Assembly: GCF_019400745.1 (NCBI RefSeq)
Contig: NZ_WJIB01000024.1
Span: 1 to 64,000, forward strand
Length of the DNA stretch: 64,000 bases
Origin: Cohnella sp. CFH 77786
GTDB lineage: Bacteria > Bacillota > Bacilli > Paenibacillales > Paenibacillaceae
Direction: 5' to 3'
Each line of letters opens with the position of its first letter. Position 1 is the first letter of the stretch. The notes below the pieces were generated by a model. It saw only the letters and a list, made by a program, of their open reading frames with translations, ran no database searches and was not told the origin of the DNA. Positions 49,539-58,009 of the stretch are shown here, one piece after another. The position numbers and the translations under genes were made by a program.

Positions 49539-49831
49539 AAAAAAAGTCCCCGCAGCATTATGCTGCAGAGACGTGTCGTACGATACGCGGTTCCACTCTG
49601 CTTGAGCCAGGCCGCGCCAATTCATGGCGCATGCGAGGCTCCACCTCGGGGCTGGTAACGGGGTCCGCCCGGCGCCGCCTACCCGGATCCGATCTTCTCG
49701 GGTCCGCTCGGCGGCGCGGCTCCCAGGCGCATTTCCGTTCGGAAGGAATGAGGCGGATTCCACCCAAGGCCGCCCTCTCTGGTCACTCCAGTCGCGAACG
49801 TACTCTCCTGTTCGTCGCTCTTCGGTTATTT
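49539..49831 (-). promoter_or_regulatory. cysteine-specific T-box riboswitch upstream of cysE-cysS
   Basis: Minus strand: stem I region with GAGTACG and an AGAGAGGGCGGCC-type apical part; specifier TGC (Cys) at 49731-49729 in the sequence GGAAATGCGCCTGGGAG; T-box AGAGTGGAACCGCG within 49586-49603; terminator stem GTCTCTGCAGCA / TGCTGCGGGGAC (49546-49572) followed by seven T. Uncharged tRNA-Cys would favour readthrough into cysE and cysS. B. subtilis has a Cys T-box at the same place. Confidence 0.9.
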
Positions 49832-49837
49832 ACCACC

Positions 49838-49866
49838 AGTATAGCCGATCCCCCTTGCAGTGACAA
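49838..49866 (-). promoter_or_regulatory. promoter of the T-box-cysE-cysS transcript
   Basis: Minus strand: -35 TTGTCA (49861-49866), 17-bp spacer, -10 TATACT (49838-49843), in the 40-bp gap after gltX. Confidence 0.8.
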
Positions 49867-49903
49867 GGGAAATGCACCGATGGCGGCTCTAGTGTCCCTG
49901 CCT

Positions 49904-51376
49904 TTACTGCCGGCCCCCCGCGGCTTCGGCCAGCCGCCGCAGCACCCGATCCCGTCCGAGCAGCCAGACGGTGCCGTTCAAATCCGGACCGTGCATCTGT
50001 CCCGTCAGCGCAACGCGGATCGGCATGAACAGGCCTTTGCCCTTCACACCGGTTTCGGCTTGGACCGCTTTGATCGCGGCCTTGATGCCGTCGACCGTGA
50101 AGCCTTCCGATCCCGCCGCCTCGATTTGCCGCGCGAAAGCGGACAGCACCGCCGGAACCGTCTCTTCGGCGAGCACCGCCCGGGCTTCGTCGTTCTCCAC
50201 CACGACCGCGTCCGCGAAGAACAGGTCGGACAAAGGCACGATGTCGGCGGCGCAGTTCATCTTCTCCTGGTGCAGGGAGACCAGAACGTTCATCCATGCC
50301 GTCTGCGCTTCGTCGAGCGATTCCGGCAGGCGTCCGGCCTTCTGCAGCTGGGGCGCGCACAGCCGGACGATCCGCTCGGGTTCGGCTTTTTTGAAATAAT
50401 GGTTGTTCATCCACGCCAGCTTCCGCTGATCGAAGATCGAGCCGGACTTGTTGACGCGGTCGAACGAGAAAAGCTCGATCAGCTCCGGCTTCGAGAAAAT
50501 CTCCTCCTCCGTTCCCGGGGACCAGCCGAGCAGCGCCAGGAAGTTCAGGATCGCTTCTTCCAAATAGCCGAGGTCCCGATATTGGGAGATGAACTGGAGG
50601 ATCGATTCGTCCCGTTTGGACAGTTTTTTGCCTTCATCGTTCAAAATCAAATTGAAGTGCGCGAACTCCGGAACGTCCCAGCCGAACGCACGGTAAATCT
50701 GCATTTGCCGCGGCGTGTTGGAGATATGCTCTTCTCCCCGCGTCACGTGGGTGATTTTCATCAAATGGTCGTCGATAACGACGGCCAGGTTGTAGGTGGG
50801 CATGCCGTTCGATTTGACGATGACGAAATCGTTGCCGTCGGCCTCGAAAGAGATATCGCCGCGGACCAGGTCGCGGAACGCAAGCGTTTCGCCCGCGGAC
50901 GTGCGGAGACGAACCGTCCGGCTGCGTCCCTCGTCCTCGAAGGCCGCCCGCTGCTCCGGGGTCAAATGGCGGCAGCGGCCGGAATACTTGGCCGTTTCGC
51001 CGGCCGCGATTTGAGCGTCCCGCTCCCGCGACAGCTCCTCTTCCGTGCAGTAGCAAAAATAGGCCTTGTCTTCCCGAAGCAGCCGATCGATGAGCTCGCG
51101 GTAAATGTCCATCCGATCGGTACAGCGGTAGGGACCGTAGGGACCGCCTACGTCCTCTCCTTCGTCCCATTCGATGCCGAGCCAGCGGAGCCCGTTGTAG
51201 AACTCCTCCGCGGCGCCCGACACGTTGCGGTCCAAATCGGTGTCCTCGATGCGCAGAATAAATTGTCCCCCGTGCTTCCGGGCGAACAAATACGTGAATA
51301 ATGCCGTGCGCGCGCCTCCGATATGTAGATGTCCGGTAGGACTCGGCGCATACCGGACGCGGACAGACGTATTCAT
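49904..51376 (-). CDS. gltX: glutamyl-tRNA synthetase
   Basis: 490 residues, class I. HIGH motif in YAPSPTGHLHIGGARTALFT (about 9-28), KMSKS-type motif KKLSKRDESI near 248. ATG 51376 follows GGAGGG. In Firmicutes it usually charges both tRNA-Glu and tRNA-Gln (non-discriminating). A 51-bp palindrome array lies in its 5' region. Confidence 0.98.
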   Translation of the reverse strand: MNTSVRVRYAPSPTGHLHIGGARTALFTYLFARKHGGQFILRIEDTDLDRNVSGAAEEFYNGLRWLGIEWDEGEDVGGPYGPYRCTDRMDIYRELIDRLLREDKAYFCYCTEEELSRERDAQIAAGETAKYSGRCRHLTPEQRAAFEDEGRSRTVRLRTSAGETLAFRDLVRGDISFEADGNDFVIVKSNGMPTYNLAVVIDDHLMKITHVTRGEEHISNTPRQMQIYRAFGWDVPEFAHFNLILNDEGKKLSKRDESILQFISQYRDLGYLEEAILNFLALLGWSPGTEEEIFSKPELIELFSFDRVNKSGSIFDQRKLAWMNNHYFKKAEPERIVRLCAPQLQKAGRLPESLDEAQTAWMNVLVSLHQEKMNCAADIVPLSDLFFADAVVVENDEARAVLAEETVPAVLSAFARQIEAAGSEGFTVDGIKAAIKAVQAETGVKGKGLFMPIRVALTGQMHGPDLNGTVWLLGRDRVLRRLAEAAGGRQ

Positions 51377-51414
51377 GAGTGTACCCTCCAGCGATAAAAT
51401 GGTTCAACGAGATC

Positions 51415-51672
51415 TTTGCGGAATAGCGGAACGGGGTTCCGTTATTCGCTCTACGAACGTCGCTTGCGGCGATATAGCGGAACGGGGTTCCGTTATTCGC
51501 ACTGCGAACGCCACTTGCTGCGAAATAACGGAACGGGGTTCCGTTATTCACTCTGCGAACGCCACTTGCTGCGAAACTGCGGAACGGGGTTCCGTTATTC
51601 ACTCTGCGAACGTCATATTCTTCAAAATAGCGGAACAGGGTTCCGTTATTCGCCCCACGGCCGTCGCTTGCT
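51415..51672. repeat. five tandem 51-bp palindromic units between ispF and gltX
   Basis: The core GGAAC(G/A)GGGTTCC starts at 51428, 51479, 51530, 51581 and 51632, exactly 51 bp apart. Each core extends to AATAACGGAACGGGGTTCCGTTATT and is joined by a variable linker like CACTCTGCGAACGCCACTTGCTGCGA. The array fills almost the whole 303-bp gap, leaving about 40 bp before the gltX start. No gene is present. Confidence 0.97.
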
Positions 51673-51679
51673 GACCCCG

Positions 51680-52162
51680 CTACCCCTGCCGCTCGAGGAG
51701 GCAGACGACCGCCTGGGCGGCGATGCCTTCTCCCCGGCCCGTGAAGCCGAGCTTCTCGGACGTCGTCGCTTTCACGTTCACCTGTCCTTCTTCCGCTTCG
51801 AGCGCCTCCGCGATGATCCGCACCATCTGCGGAATGTGCGGGGCCATCTTCGGCGCTTGGGCGATGATCGTCGCGTCCGCGTTGCCGAGCCGATACCCGC
51901 GCTCCGACGCCAATCCCCATACGTGCTTCAGCAGCTTCACGCTGTCCGCCCCTTCGTAGGCCGGGTCCGTATCGGGAAAATGCTTGCCGATATCGCCGAG
52001 CGCCAAGGCGCCGAGCACCGCGTCGCTGATCGCGTGCAGGAGCACGTCGGCGTCCGAATGGCCGAGCAGCCCCTTCTCATGAGGAATCTCAACGCCGCCG
52101 ATAATGCAGGGGCGGCCCTCCGCCAGTTGATGGACATCGAAACCTTGTCCGATCCGAATCAT
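51680..52162 (-). CDS. ispF: 2-C-methyl-D-erythritol 2,4-cyclodiphosphate synthase
   Basis: 160 residues: zinc ligands in GQGFDVHQL (D, H) and GHSDADVLLHAISDA; VNVKATTSEKLGFTGRGEG at the C-terminus. Fifth enzyme of the MEP isoprenoid pathway. 7 bp after ispD. Confidence 0.97.
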   Translation of the reverse strand: MIRIGQGFDVHQLAEGRPCIIGGVEIPHEKGLLGHSDADVLLHAISDAVLGALALGDIGKHFPDTDPAYEGADSVKLLKHVWGLASERGYRLGNADATIIAQAPKMAPHIPQMVRIIAEALEAEEGQVNVKATTSEKLGFTGRGEGIAAQAVVCLLERQG

Positions 52163-52169
52163 CGCTATC

Positions 52170-52856
52170 TTACGTCTCCCTCCGCCGCCGCTCCAGAAAC
52201 AGCTCGGCCACGAGCAAATCTTCCGGCGTCGTGATTTTCAAATTCGTATAATGACCGGGCACCGCGGCTACCTTGCGTCCGAGCCGCTCGAACAGCATCG
52301 CGTCGTCCGTCGCGGAGGCTCCGGCTTCCCGGGCCAGCCGGTGCGCCTCGAGCAGCGCCAGCCGGCCGAACGCCTGCGGCGTCTGGACGGCGCAGAGCGA
52401 AGACCGGTCCGGCGTGGACACGATCAGGCCTCCCTCCGCCACCTTGATCGTATCCTTCACCGGAACGGCCAGCGTCGCCGCGCCGCATGTTTCCGCCCCG
52501 TCCGCACAGGCTGCGATCAACTCCGGCGTCACGAGCGGCCGGGCGGCGTCATGCACGAGCACGCCCTCCGTCCGCAGCGCGGCGACCCCCGCTTCGACGC
52601 TGTCCTGCCGCTCGGCCCCGCCGGCCACGACCGCGGCCACCTTCCCGAACCGTTCGGCACGGACCAGCGCCTCCGCGCGTCCGATCTCGCCAACACCGGC
52701 GACGATGACGATCTCCTCCACCCGCCCGCATCTTTCGAACGCCTCGATCGCGTAAGCCAGAATCGGTCGTCCCGCCGCGGGCAGATACGCTTTGTTGTCG
52801 GCAACGCCCATCCGGGTCCCGCGTCCGGCCGCCACGATGACGGCTCCCCATTTCAT
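52170..52856 (-). CDS. ispD: 2-C-methyl-D-erythritol 4-phosphate cytidylyltransferase
   Basis: 228 residues from ATG 52856 (MKWGAVIVAAGRGTRMG), the CTP-binding G-rich loop. VLVHDAARPLVTPELI and VQTPQAFGRLALLEAH are conserved. Third step of the MEP pathway. The longer frame upstream is not IspD. Confidence 0.97.
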   Translation of the reverse strand: MKWGAVIVAAGRGTRMGVADNKAYLPAAGRPILAYAIEAFERCGRVEEIVIVAGVGEIGRAEALVRAERFGKVAAVVAGGAERQDSVEAGVAALRTEGVLVHDAARPLVTPELIAACADGAETCGAATLAVPVKDTIKVAEGGLIVSTPDRSSLCAVQTPQAFGRLALLEAHRLAREAGASATDDAMLFERLGRKVAAVPGHYTNLKITTPEDLLVAELFLERRRRET

Positions 52857-52943
52857 GATCGCGAATCCCCTCTGTCCGTTATAAAATGCAGAAGAGCGGG
52901 AACGCACGCGCGCGTCCCGCCCGTATTTTTTTATCATACCTGT

Positions 52944-54041
52944 TCAGAGCGCTTTTTCCAATAGCTTCGGCTTCGCGAAGATCATCCGTCCCGCGGAAGT
53001 CTGCAGCACGCTCGTGACGAGCACTTCCATCGTCGTGCCGATGAAATCTCGGCCGCCTTCGACGACGATCATCGTGCCGTCATCCAAATAGGCGACGCCT
53101 TGGCCATGCTCCTTGCCGTCCTTGATGACCTGGACGACGATTTCCTCTCCGGGAAGCACGACCGGCTTGACCGCGTTGGCCAAATCGTTGATGTTCAGTA
53201 CGGACACGCCCTGCAGCTCGCACACCTTGTTCAGATTGAAGTCGTTCGTTACGACTTTCCCGCGCATCGCCTTGGCCAGCTTGACGAGCTTGCTGTCCAC
53301 TTCGCCCGGCTCCTCGACGGCCTCCTCGTAGATCAGCACCTTCACGTCGAGCTCCTTTTGGATTTTGTTCAGAATATCCAGCCCCCTGCGGCCGCGGTTC
53401 CGCTTGAGCAGATCCGACGAATCCGCGATATGCTGCAGCTCTTCCAGGACGAATTCGGGGATGACGAGCGTGCCCTCGATGAAGCCCGTCTTGCAAATGT
53501 CCGCGATGCGGCCGTCGATGATGACGCTCGTGTCCAAAATTTTGTGCTCCTCGTACCGCGACTGCTCCTCTTTCGGCGGCTCGGCCGTCCGGCGCAGGCG
53601 CAGCCATTCGCCGATCTCCTCTTTCTTGCGCACCGCGATGGCGACTCCCGCATAGGCCAGAACCGACGCCGTCACGGCCGCCAGCAGCGGACCGACGCGG
53701 GGGATGTCCGAGACGAACGGATACAGCAGCACGGCGAAACCTACGCCGAGCACGAGCCCGGCCGCTCCCGGCAGCATGTCCGATGCGGGCACGCCCGCCG
53801 CGCGGTCGATGCCTTGTTGAAGCGCCCGTGTCAAGGGTCCCGCCAGCGCCGTCGCCGCAAGCAGCCCGACGAACGCGCCGATTACGGCGCCATAGGAGCC
53901 GCCTCCGGCCGACATGGCGGCTGGCGCTCCGAGCACGGGATCCATCCATGCCGCCGCTCCGGTCGATCTCCAAGCAGACAACTCTTGACCGGTCAAAGCT
54001 CCCATAATGAGGCCCACCGCTTGAATCATTCTTTTCATCAT
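52944..54041 (-). CDS. yacL: PIN/TRAM-domain membrane protein YacL
   Basis: 365 residues from ATG 54041. About four N-terminal membrane helices (15-125), then a PIN domain with acidic residues in KILDTSVIIDGRIADI, GLDILNKIQKE and VVTNDFNLNKV, then a C-terminal TRAM domain. PIN-TRAM proteins of this type are conserved in Firmicutes at this position; nuclease activity is likely but the target is unknown. The GTG at 54053 lies in the ribosome site. Confidence 0.92.
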   Translation of the reverse strand: MMKRMIQAVGLIMGALTGQELSAWRSTGAAAWMDPVLGAPAAMSAGGGSYGAVIGAFVGLLAATALAGPLTRALQQGIDRAAGVPASDMLPGAAGLVLGVGFAVLLYPFVSDIPRVGPLLAAVTASVLAYAGVAIAVRKKEEIGEWLRLRRTAEPPKEEQSRYEEHKILDTSVIIDGRIADICKTGFIEGTLVIPEFVLEELQHIADSSDLLKRNRGRRGLDILNKIQKELDVKVLIYEEAVEEPGEVDSKLVKLAKAMRGKVVTNDFNLNKVCELQGVSVLNINDLANAVKPVVLPGEEIVVQVIKDGKEHGQGVAYLDDGTMIVVEGGRDFIGTTMEVLVTSVLQTSAGRMIFAKPKLLEKAL

Positions 54042-54158
54042 TCCGACGATCACTCCTTACGATTCCTCATCCAATTCGTTACTAGTATGTTCCAATTTCG
54101 GCAGGGTTAATCTCGCTTCCGGGCGTCGATGAAAACTTCCTCATCTCGGCTTCTCCTT

Positions 54159-54187
54159 TTGAAATCGCTATTTCCATGCACTATAAT
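54159..54187 (+). promoter_or_regulatory. strong SigA-type promoter of the 54225 gene
   Basis: Plus strand: -35 TTGAAA (54159-54164), 17-bp spacer, perfect -10 TATAAT (54182-54187), 38 nt before the start codon. Confidence 0.8.
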
Positions 54188-54224
54188 GGGGTTGAAGCGA
54201 AAATGAGTAACCGAGGTGGACCGG

Positions 54225-54620
54225 ATGAGCGCACCCACGTTGCACGAATTTCAGCGGCAAGTATCGGAACTGTTGCTTCGCCATCGAAGCCTGCTCGACG
54301 TCGTCACGAAGTTCAGCCAAGCGGGCGCGTCCGTCAACCGGGCCGTCGCCAAATCGATCACCGAATGCGGCTGCATCGAGCTGAATGCGCGGAACCAGGG
54401 CTTCTCCGAGGATATGGCGTTCGATCAAGCGCTGCGTCAATCCAAGTCCCATATGGACGGCGAGCTGTGCGAGACCTGCCGTGACGCCATCCGCGGCGAA
54501 ATGGGCAAAAACCTTTTCTACCTGTCGGCCCTCTGCAACCTCCTCCATATCGACATGGAAGATGTCGTGCAGAAGGAAGCCGAGAAATGCTCGACGCTCG
54601 GATTTTTCAATTTGACGTGA
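54225..54620 (+). CDS. conserved Paenibacillaceae-type protein of unknown function
   Basis: 131 residues, all-helical by appearance. It contains CGCIELNARN (about 52-61), a CETC pair near 84-87 and a C-terminal block KNLFYLSALCNLLHIDMEDV that resembles the MazG-like helical pattern. I recall similar short proteins in Paenibacillus annotated only as a domain of unknown function. ATG 54225 follows GAGGTGG with a 5-nt gap; the GTG at 54216 is inside that ribosome site. It is monocistronic on the plus strand, with its own promoter and terminator. Confidence 0.8.
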   Translation: MSAPTLHEFQRQVSELLLRHRSLLDVVTKFSQAGASVNRAVAKSITECGCIELNARNQGFSEDMAFDQALRQSKSHMDGELCETCRDAIRGEMGKNLFYLSALCNLLHIDMEDVVQKEAEKCSTLGFFNLT

Positions 54621-54641
54621 GTCAAGATGGCTCAATGAAAC

Positions 54642-54693
54642 AAAAAGCGCACCCGGATCTCCTCCCGCAAGAGGCAGATTCAGGTGCGCTTTT
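54642..54693 (+). terminator. large terminator after the 54225 gene
   Basis: AAAGCGCACC ... GGTGCGCTTTTC outer stem with GGATCT/AGATTC and CCTC/GAGG inner stems. It may also act for pssA on the other strand. Confidence 0.8.
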
Positions 54694-54835
54694 CGGTATG
54701 CACGGGGGCTTGACGAAGCTTGGACGAAGAAGCCGGATCGCCATTCATGCCATGCCGCCGTAATAAAAACAGCATCGGCCCTCCCCCCCGGGAAACGGAT
54801 CCGATGCCGTTAGATGAGATGTCTGCGCTGGCTGC

Positions 54836-55570
54836 TCAAGCGTTATGCTCGCGGCGCTCCTCGGCATGCGCGCGATGCCGGCGGCGTCTTCGCGGCACAA
54901 GCCGCTCAACGTTTTTTTTTAAGCCCCAAAGCGCGTACAGGAGCAGCAGCGCCAGAATGACCTTCGGGATCGCTTGCTGGAACAGATACGCCAGGATGGC
55001 CGCGCCCGCCACGACGAGGGGAATGGCCCACATGGCCGCCTTCGGGAGGCCGAGCTTCTTGAAGTTCGGGTACTTCATGTTGCTGATCATGAGGAACGAC
55101 AGAGCCAATGTGCTGATGATCAGCAGGGAAACGTGCAGTTCGTTATGAAACAGCGCCAGCGTGGCGAGAACGCCGCCCGCGGCCGGAATCGGCAAACCGA
55201 TGAAGTATCCTGGAATCCCGTCGATGACGTTGAAACGGGCCAGGCGAAGGGCGCCGCAGATCGGGAAAATCGCGGTCGCGATCCAGGCCAGCGCCGGAGG
55301 CGTCATTTCCATGAAAGCCGCTTGGTACATGATGAACGCGGGAGCGACACCGAAAGAGATGACGTCGGAGAGGGAATCGAGCTCCTTGCCGAACTCGCTG
55401 GTGACATTAAGCGCCCTCGCGACGCGGCCGTCCAATCCGTCAAGCAGCATCGCGATGATGACGAGCAGGGCGGCACTATTCACTTCCCCGTGGAACGAAA
55501 GGATGATACTGATGACACCGAGCACCAGGTTGCCTATCGTGAACACGTTCGGTATGGATTTCGCGATCAT
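54836..55570 (-). CDS. pssA: CDP-diacylglycerol-serine O-phosphatidyltransferase
   Basis: 244 residues from ATG 55570 (MIAKSIPNVFTIGNLVLG). The CDP-alcohol phosphotransferase signature DGLDGRVARALN...EFGKELDSLSD holds the metal-binding aspartates (about 44-66). About seven membrane helices and a basic tail RRRRRHRAHAEERREHNA. It makes phosphatidylserine, the precursor of phosphatidylethanolamine. No psd gene adjoins it. Confidence 0.94.
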   Translation of the reverse strand: MIAKSIPNVFTIGNLVLGVISIILSFHGEVNSAALLVIIAMLLDGLDGRVARALNVTSEFGKELDSLSDVISFGVAPAFIMYQAAFMEMTPPALAWIATAIFPICGALRLARFNVIDGIPGYFIGLPIPAAGGVLATLALFHNELHVSLLIISTLALSFLMISNMKYPNFKKLGLPKAAMWAIPLVVAGAAILAYLFQQAIPKVILALLLLYALWGLKKNVERLVPRRRRRHRAHAEERREHNA

Positions 55571-55721
55571 CTTTTCCACCTCGACTTTACTATGCCCAAT
55601 CCCGTAAAACGTACGACAAATCCAAACTTATTCATGACGCAATGCCGCTTCCTTTCTCCCGGAAGGACAGTTGCCGGTTCTTTTCCAGACAGCACAAGTG
55701 CCAACCCTCATTGTAGTCCCC

Positions 55722-56572
55722 TCATATCTGTCTGTCAATAAACACCTGCTCTTGGATTCGTTTCAATCCTTCCTTGATGGCGCGCGCCCGGACTTCCCCG
55801 ATCCCGTCGACTTCGTCCAGCTCTTCGATCGTGGCGACGACGATATGGGGCAATGCGCCGAACCTGTCCACCAGGTTGTGGATGATCACGCCCGGCAGCC
55901 TCGGGATTTTACTTAGCATGCGGTACCCTCGGGGATGCAGCCCTTCCTCGGCGACGGAGCTGATCGACGGATACCCGAGCAGCCGGAACAAGTGGGCGTT
56001 GTCGAGCAGTTCTTCGGAGGACAGCTTTTTGAACGCGTGCTGGATTTCCCGCACCTTGTCGTCTCCCGCGTCCTTGGCGTAATCCTTGATGAGCAGCCTC
56101 GCCTCTTCATCCGCCAAGCCGATCAACTCTTCCATCTGCATGCTGATCAGCCGGCCTTCGTTGCCGAGCTCGAGCACGTAGCGGTTGATCTCATTCTTAA
56201 TACGCAGCACCATCTCCGCCCGTTGCAGCACATAGGCCACTTCGTGCATGGTGACGAGCTCCTCGAACTCGAGCGCGGACAGGTTGGTCAGCGCCTGAGT
56301 GAAGACCGCCCGGTACCGCTCCAGCGTCTGGATGGCCTGGTTCGCTTTCGTCAGAATGACGCCCATTTCCTTCAAGGCGATCCCCCGTCGACCACTTCCA
56401 TCACTTCGGGGCTGTAGCCGACGACGATCAGTCCGCCCGTTTTGGCCCGAAGCACGTTCTCCAAACCTTCCCGGATGGGAGTGCCCGGCGCGACCATCCG
56501 AAGCAGCTGGTTCATCGTGTCCTGCGGACTTTCTTTCTCTTTTTCCTTCTCTTTATCTTTCTGTTCTTTCAT
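55722..56572 (-). pseudogene. disA: disA, DNA-integrity scanning diadenylate cyclase: active-site deletion plus frameshift
   Basis: Two fragments. The N-terminal 66 codons (56572-56372) give MAPGTPIREGLENVLR-type sequence and GGLIVVGYSPEVMEVVDGG, then SP and a TGA. The C-terminal 217 codons (56375-55722) start LKEMGVILTKANQAIQTLER and include the helix-hairpin-helix region GIGEVRARAIKEGLKRIQEQ. Compared with B. subtilis DisA (360 aa), about 87 codons between VDGG and LKE are missing, including the DGA and RHR motifs that form the cyclase site. The junction is also out of frame (near 56379-56388). As read it cannot make c-di-AMP. Flanks (radA, pssA) are intact. Confidence 0.85.
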
Positions 56573-56585
56573 CGGATGACACCCC

Positions 56586-57953
56586 CTATTCCAAAGCGGC
56601 CTTCAGCGCTTCCGCCACTGTCCGTACCCCGACGAGCCGCATGCCCGCGGGCGGCTGCCAGCCTTTGAGGCTCTGTTCCGGTAGAATCACCCGTTTAAAG
56701 CCGAGCTTATGCGCTTCCTTCACCCGCTGCTCCGCTCTCGACACCGCTCTCACTTCGCCCGTCAGCCCGACCTCTCCGAAAATCACGTCATCCGCCTTCG
56801 TCGGCAGATCCTTGAAGCTCGAAGCCAAGCTGACGGCTGCCGCCAAGTCCGCCGCGGGCTCGTCTAATTTCACGCCGCCGGCTACGTTGACATAGGCGTC
56901 CTGATTTTGCAGGAACATGCCCATGCGTTTCTCCAGCACGGCGATGACGAGCGACATGCGATGGTGGTCGATGCCGGAAGTCATTCTGCGCGGAGACGGA
57001 AAATGCGTCGGGGAAACCAGCGCCTGCAGCTCCACGAGCACCGGCCTCGTTCCTTCCATGCTCGCCACGACCGTCGAACCGGAAACGCCGAGCGGCCGTT
57101 CCGACAGGAACAGCTCGGACGGATTCGTCACTTCGCGAAGGCCCTCTTCCGTCATGTCGAAAATGCCGATTTCGTTCGTCGAGCCGAACCGGTTCTTTAC
57201 CGCGCGGAGCAAGCGGTACGAATGATGGCGTTCTCCCTCGAAATATAACACGCAATCGACCATATGCTCTAGCAAACGGGGACCGGCGATCGCCCCCTCC
57301 TTGGTGACGTGGCCGACCAGAACCGTCGCGACTCCGTTGCCTTTGGAGATGCGCATGAACTGCGCGGTGCACTCGCGGACTTGAGCCACGCTGCCCGGGG
57401 CGGAAGGAACGTCGGGACGATAGACGGTCTGGATCGAGTCGATGACGAGGAAGTCCGGCTGCGCCTCCGCAACGGCTTCTTCGATGAAGTCGAGGTTCGT
57501 CTCGCAGAGGACGAAAAGCCGGTCGGACAAGGCGCCGAGCCGGTCCGCGCGCAGCTTCGTCTGCCGGACGGATTCCTCTCCCGACACGTAAAGCACCTTC
57601 AGCCCTTGCGCGGCCAGCCGATTGGACGTCTGCAGAAGCAGGGTCGACTTGCCGATGCCGGGGTCTCCTCCGACAAGAAGCAGCGAACCCGGGACGAGGC
57701 CTCCCCCCAGCACCCGGTTCAGCTCCGAGAGCCCCGTTGCGATACGGGGTTCGCGGCCGCTTTCTATATCTATGATCGAACGCGCCTTTTCTTTCGTCCG
57801 AACCGCTTCGGTTCGGCCCACCGGCGCTTTGACCACGGTCTCGGTTTCCTCGACCATGGTATTCCAGGCGCCGCAGCCCGGGCATTTGCCCATCCACTTG
57901 GGCGATTCGGTCCCGCATTCGGTGCAGGCGAATTTGACTTTGATTTTGGCCAT
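56586..57953 (-). CDS. radA: DNA repair protein RadA
   Basis: 455 residues: N-terminal zinc finger CTECGTESPKWMGKCPGCG (about 9-28), Walker A GGDPGIGKST (about 95-104), KNRFGSTNEIG motif (about 258) and a Lon-like C-terminal domain. It is a branch-migration helicase in recombination. 13 bp upstream of the disA remnant, as in B. subtilis. Confidence 0.97.
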   Translation of the reverse strand: MAKIKVKFACTECGTESPKWMGKCPGCGAWNTMVEETETVVKAPVGRTEAVRTKEKARSIIDIESGREPRIATGLSELNRVLGGGLVPGSLLLVGGDPGIGKSTLLLQTSNRLAAQGLKVLYVSGEESVRQTKLRADRLGALSDRLFVLCETNLDFIEEAVAEAQPDFLVIDSIQTVYRPDVPSAPGSVAQVRECTAQFMRISKGNGVATVLVGHVTKEGAIAGPRLLEHMVDCVLYFEGERHHSYRLLRAVKNRFGSTNEIGIFDMTEEGLREVTNPSELFLSERPLGVSGSTVVASMEGTRPVLVELQALVSPTHFPSPRRMTSGIDHHRMSLVIAVLEKRMGMFLQNQDAYVNVAGGVKLDEPAADLAAAVSLASSFKDLPTKADDVIFGEVGLTGEVRAVSRAEQRVKEAHKLGFKRVILPEQSLKGWQPPAGMRLVGVRTVAEALKAALE

Positions 57954-58009
57954 GGGTCCTCGGTTACCCCTTCTGCGGAAACGCTCACTCTATGAAGTGT
58001 AACACCGAT

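Noticed and set aside
51415..51672. Possible CRISPR array.
   Set aside because: The units are directly joined palindromes with similar linkers, not identical repeats separated by unique spacers, and no cas genes are near.
50634..51920. A 428-codon minus-strand frame and a 272-codon plus-strand frame with 17-residue repeats (NNGTPFRY..., GTGFRYS...).
   Set aside because: They run through gltX or ispF in the wrong frame; the peptide period only reflects the 51-bp DNA array.
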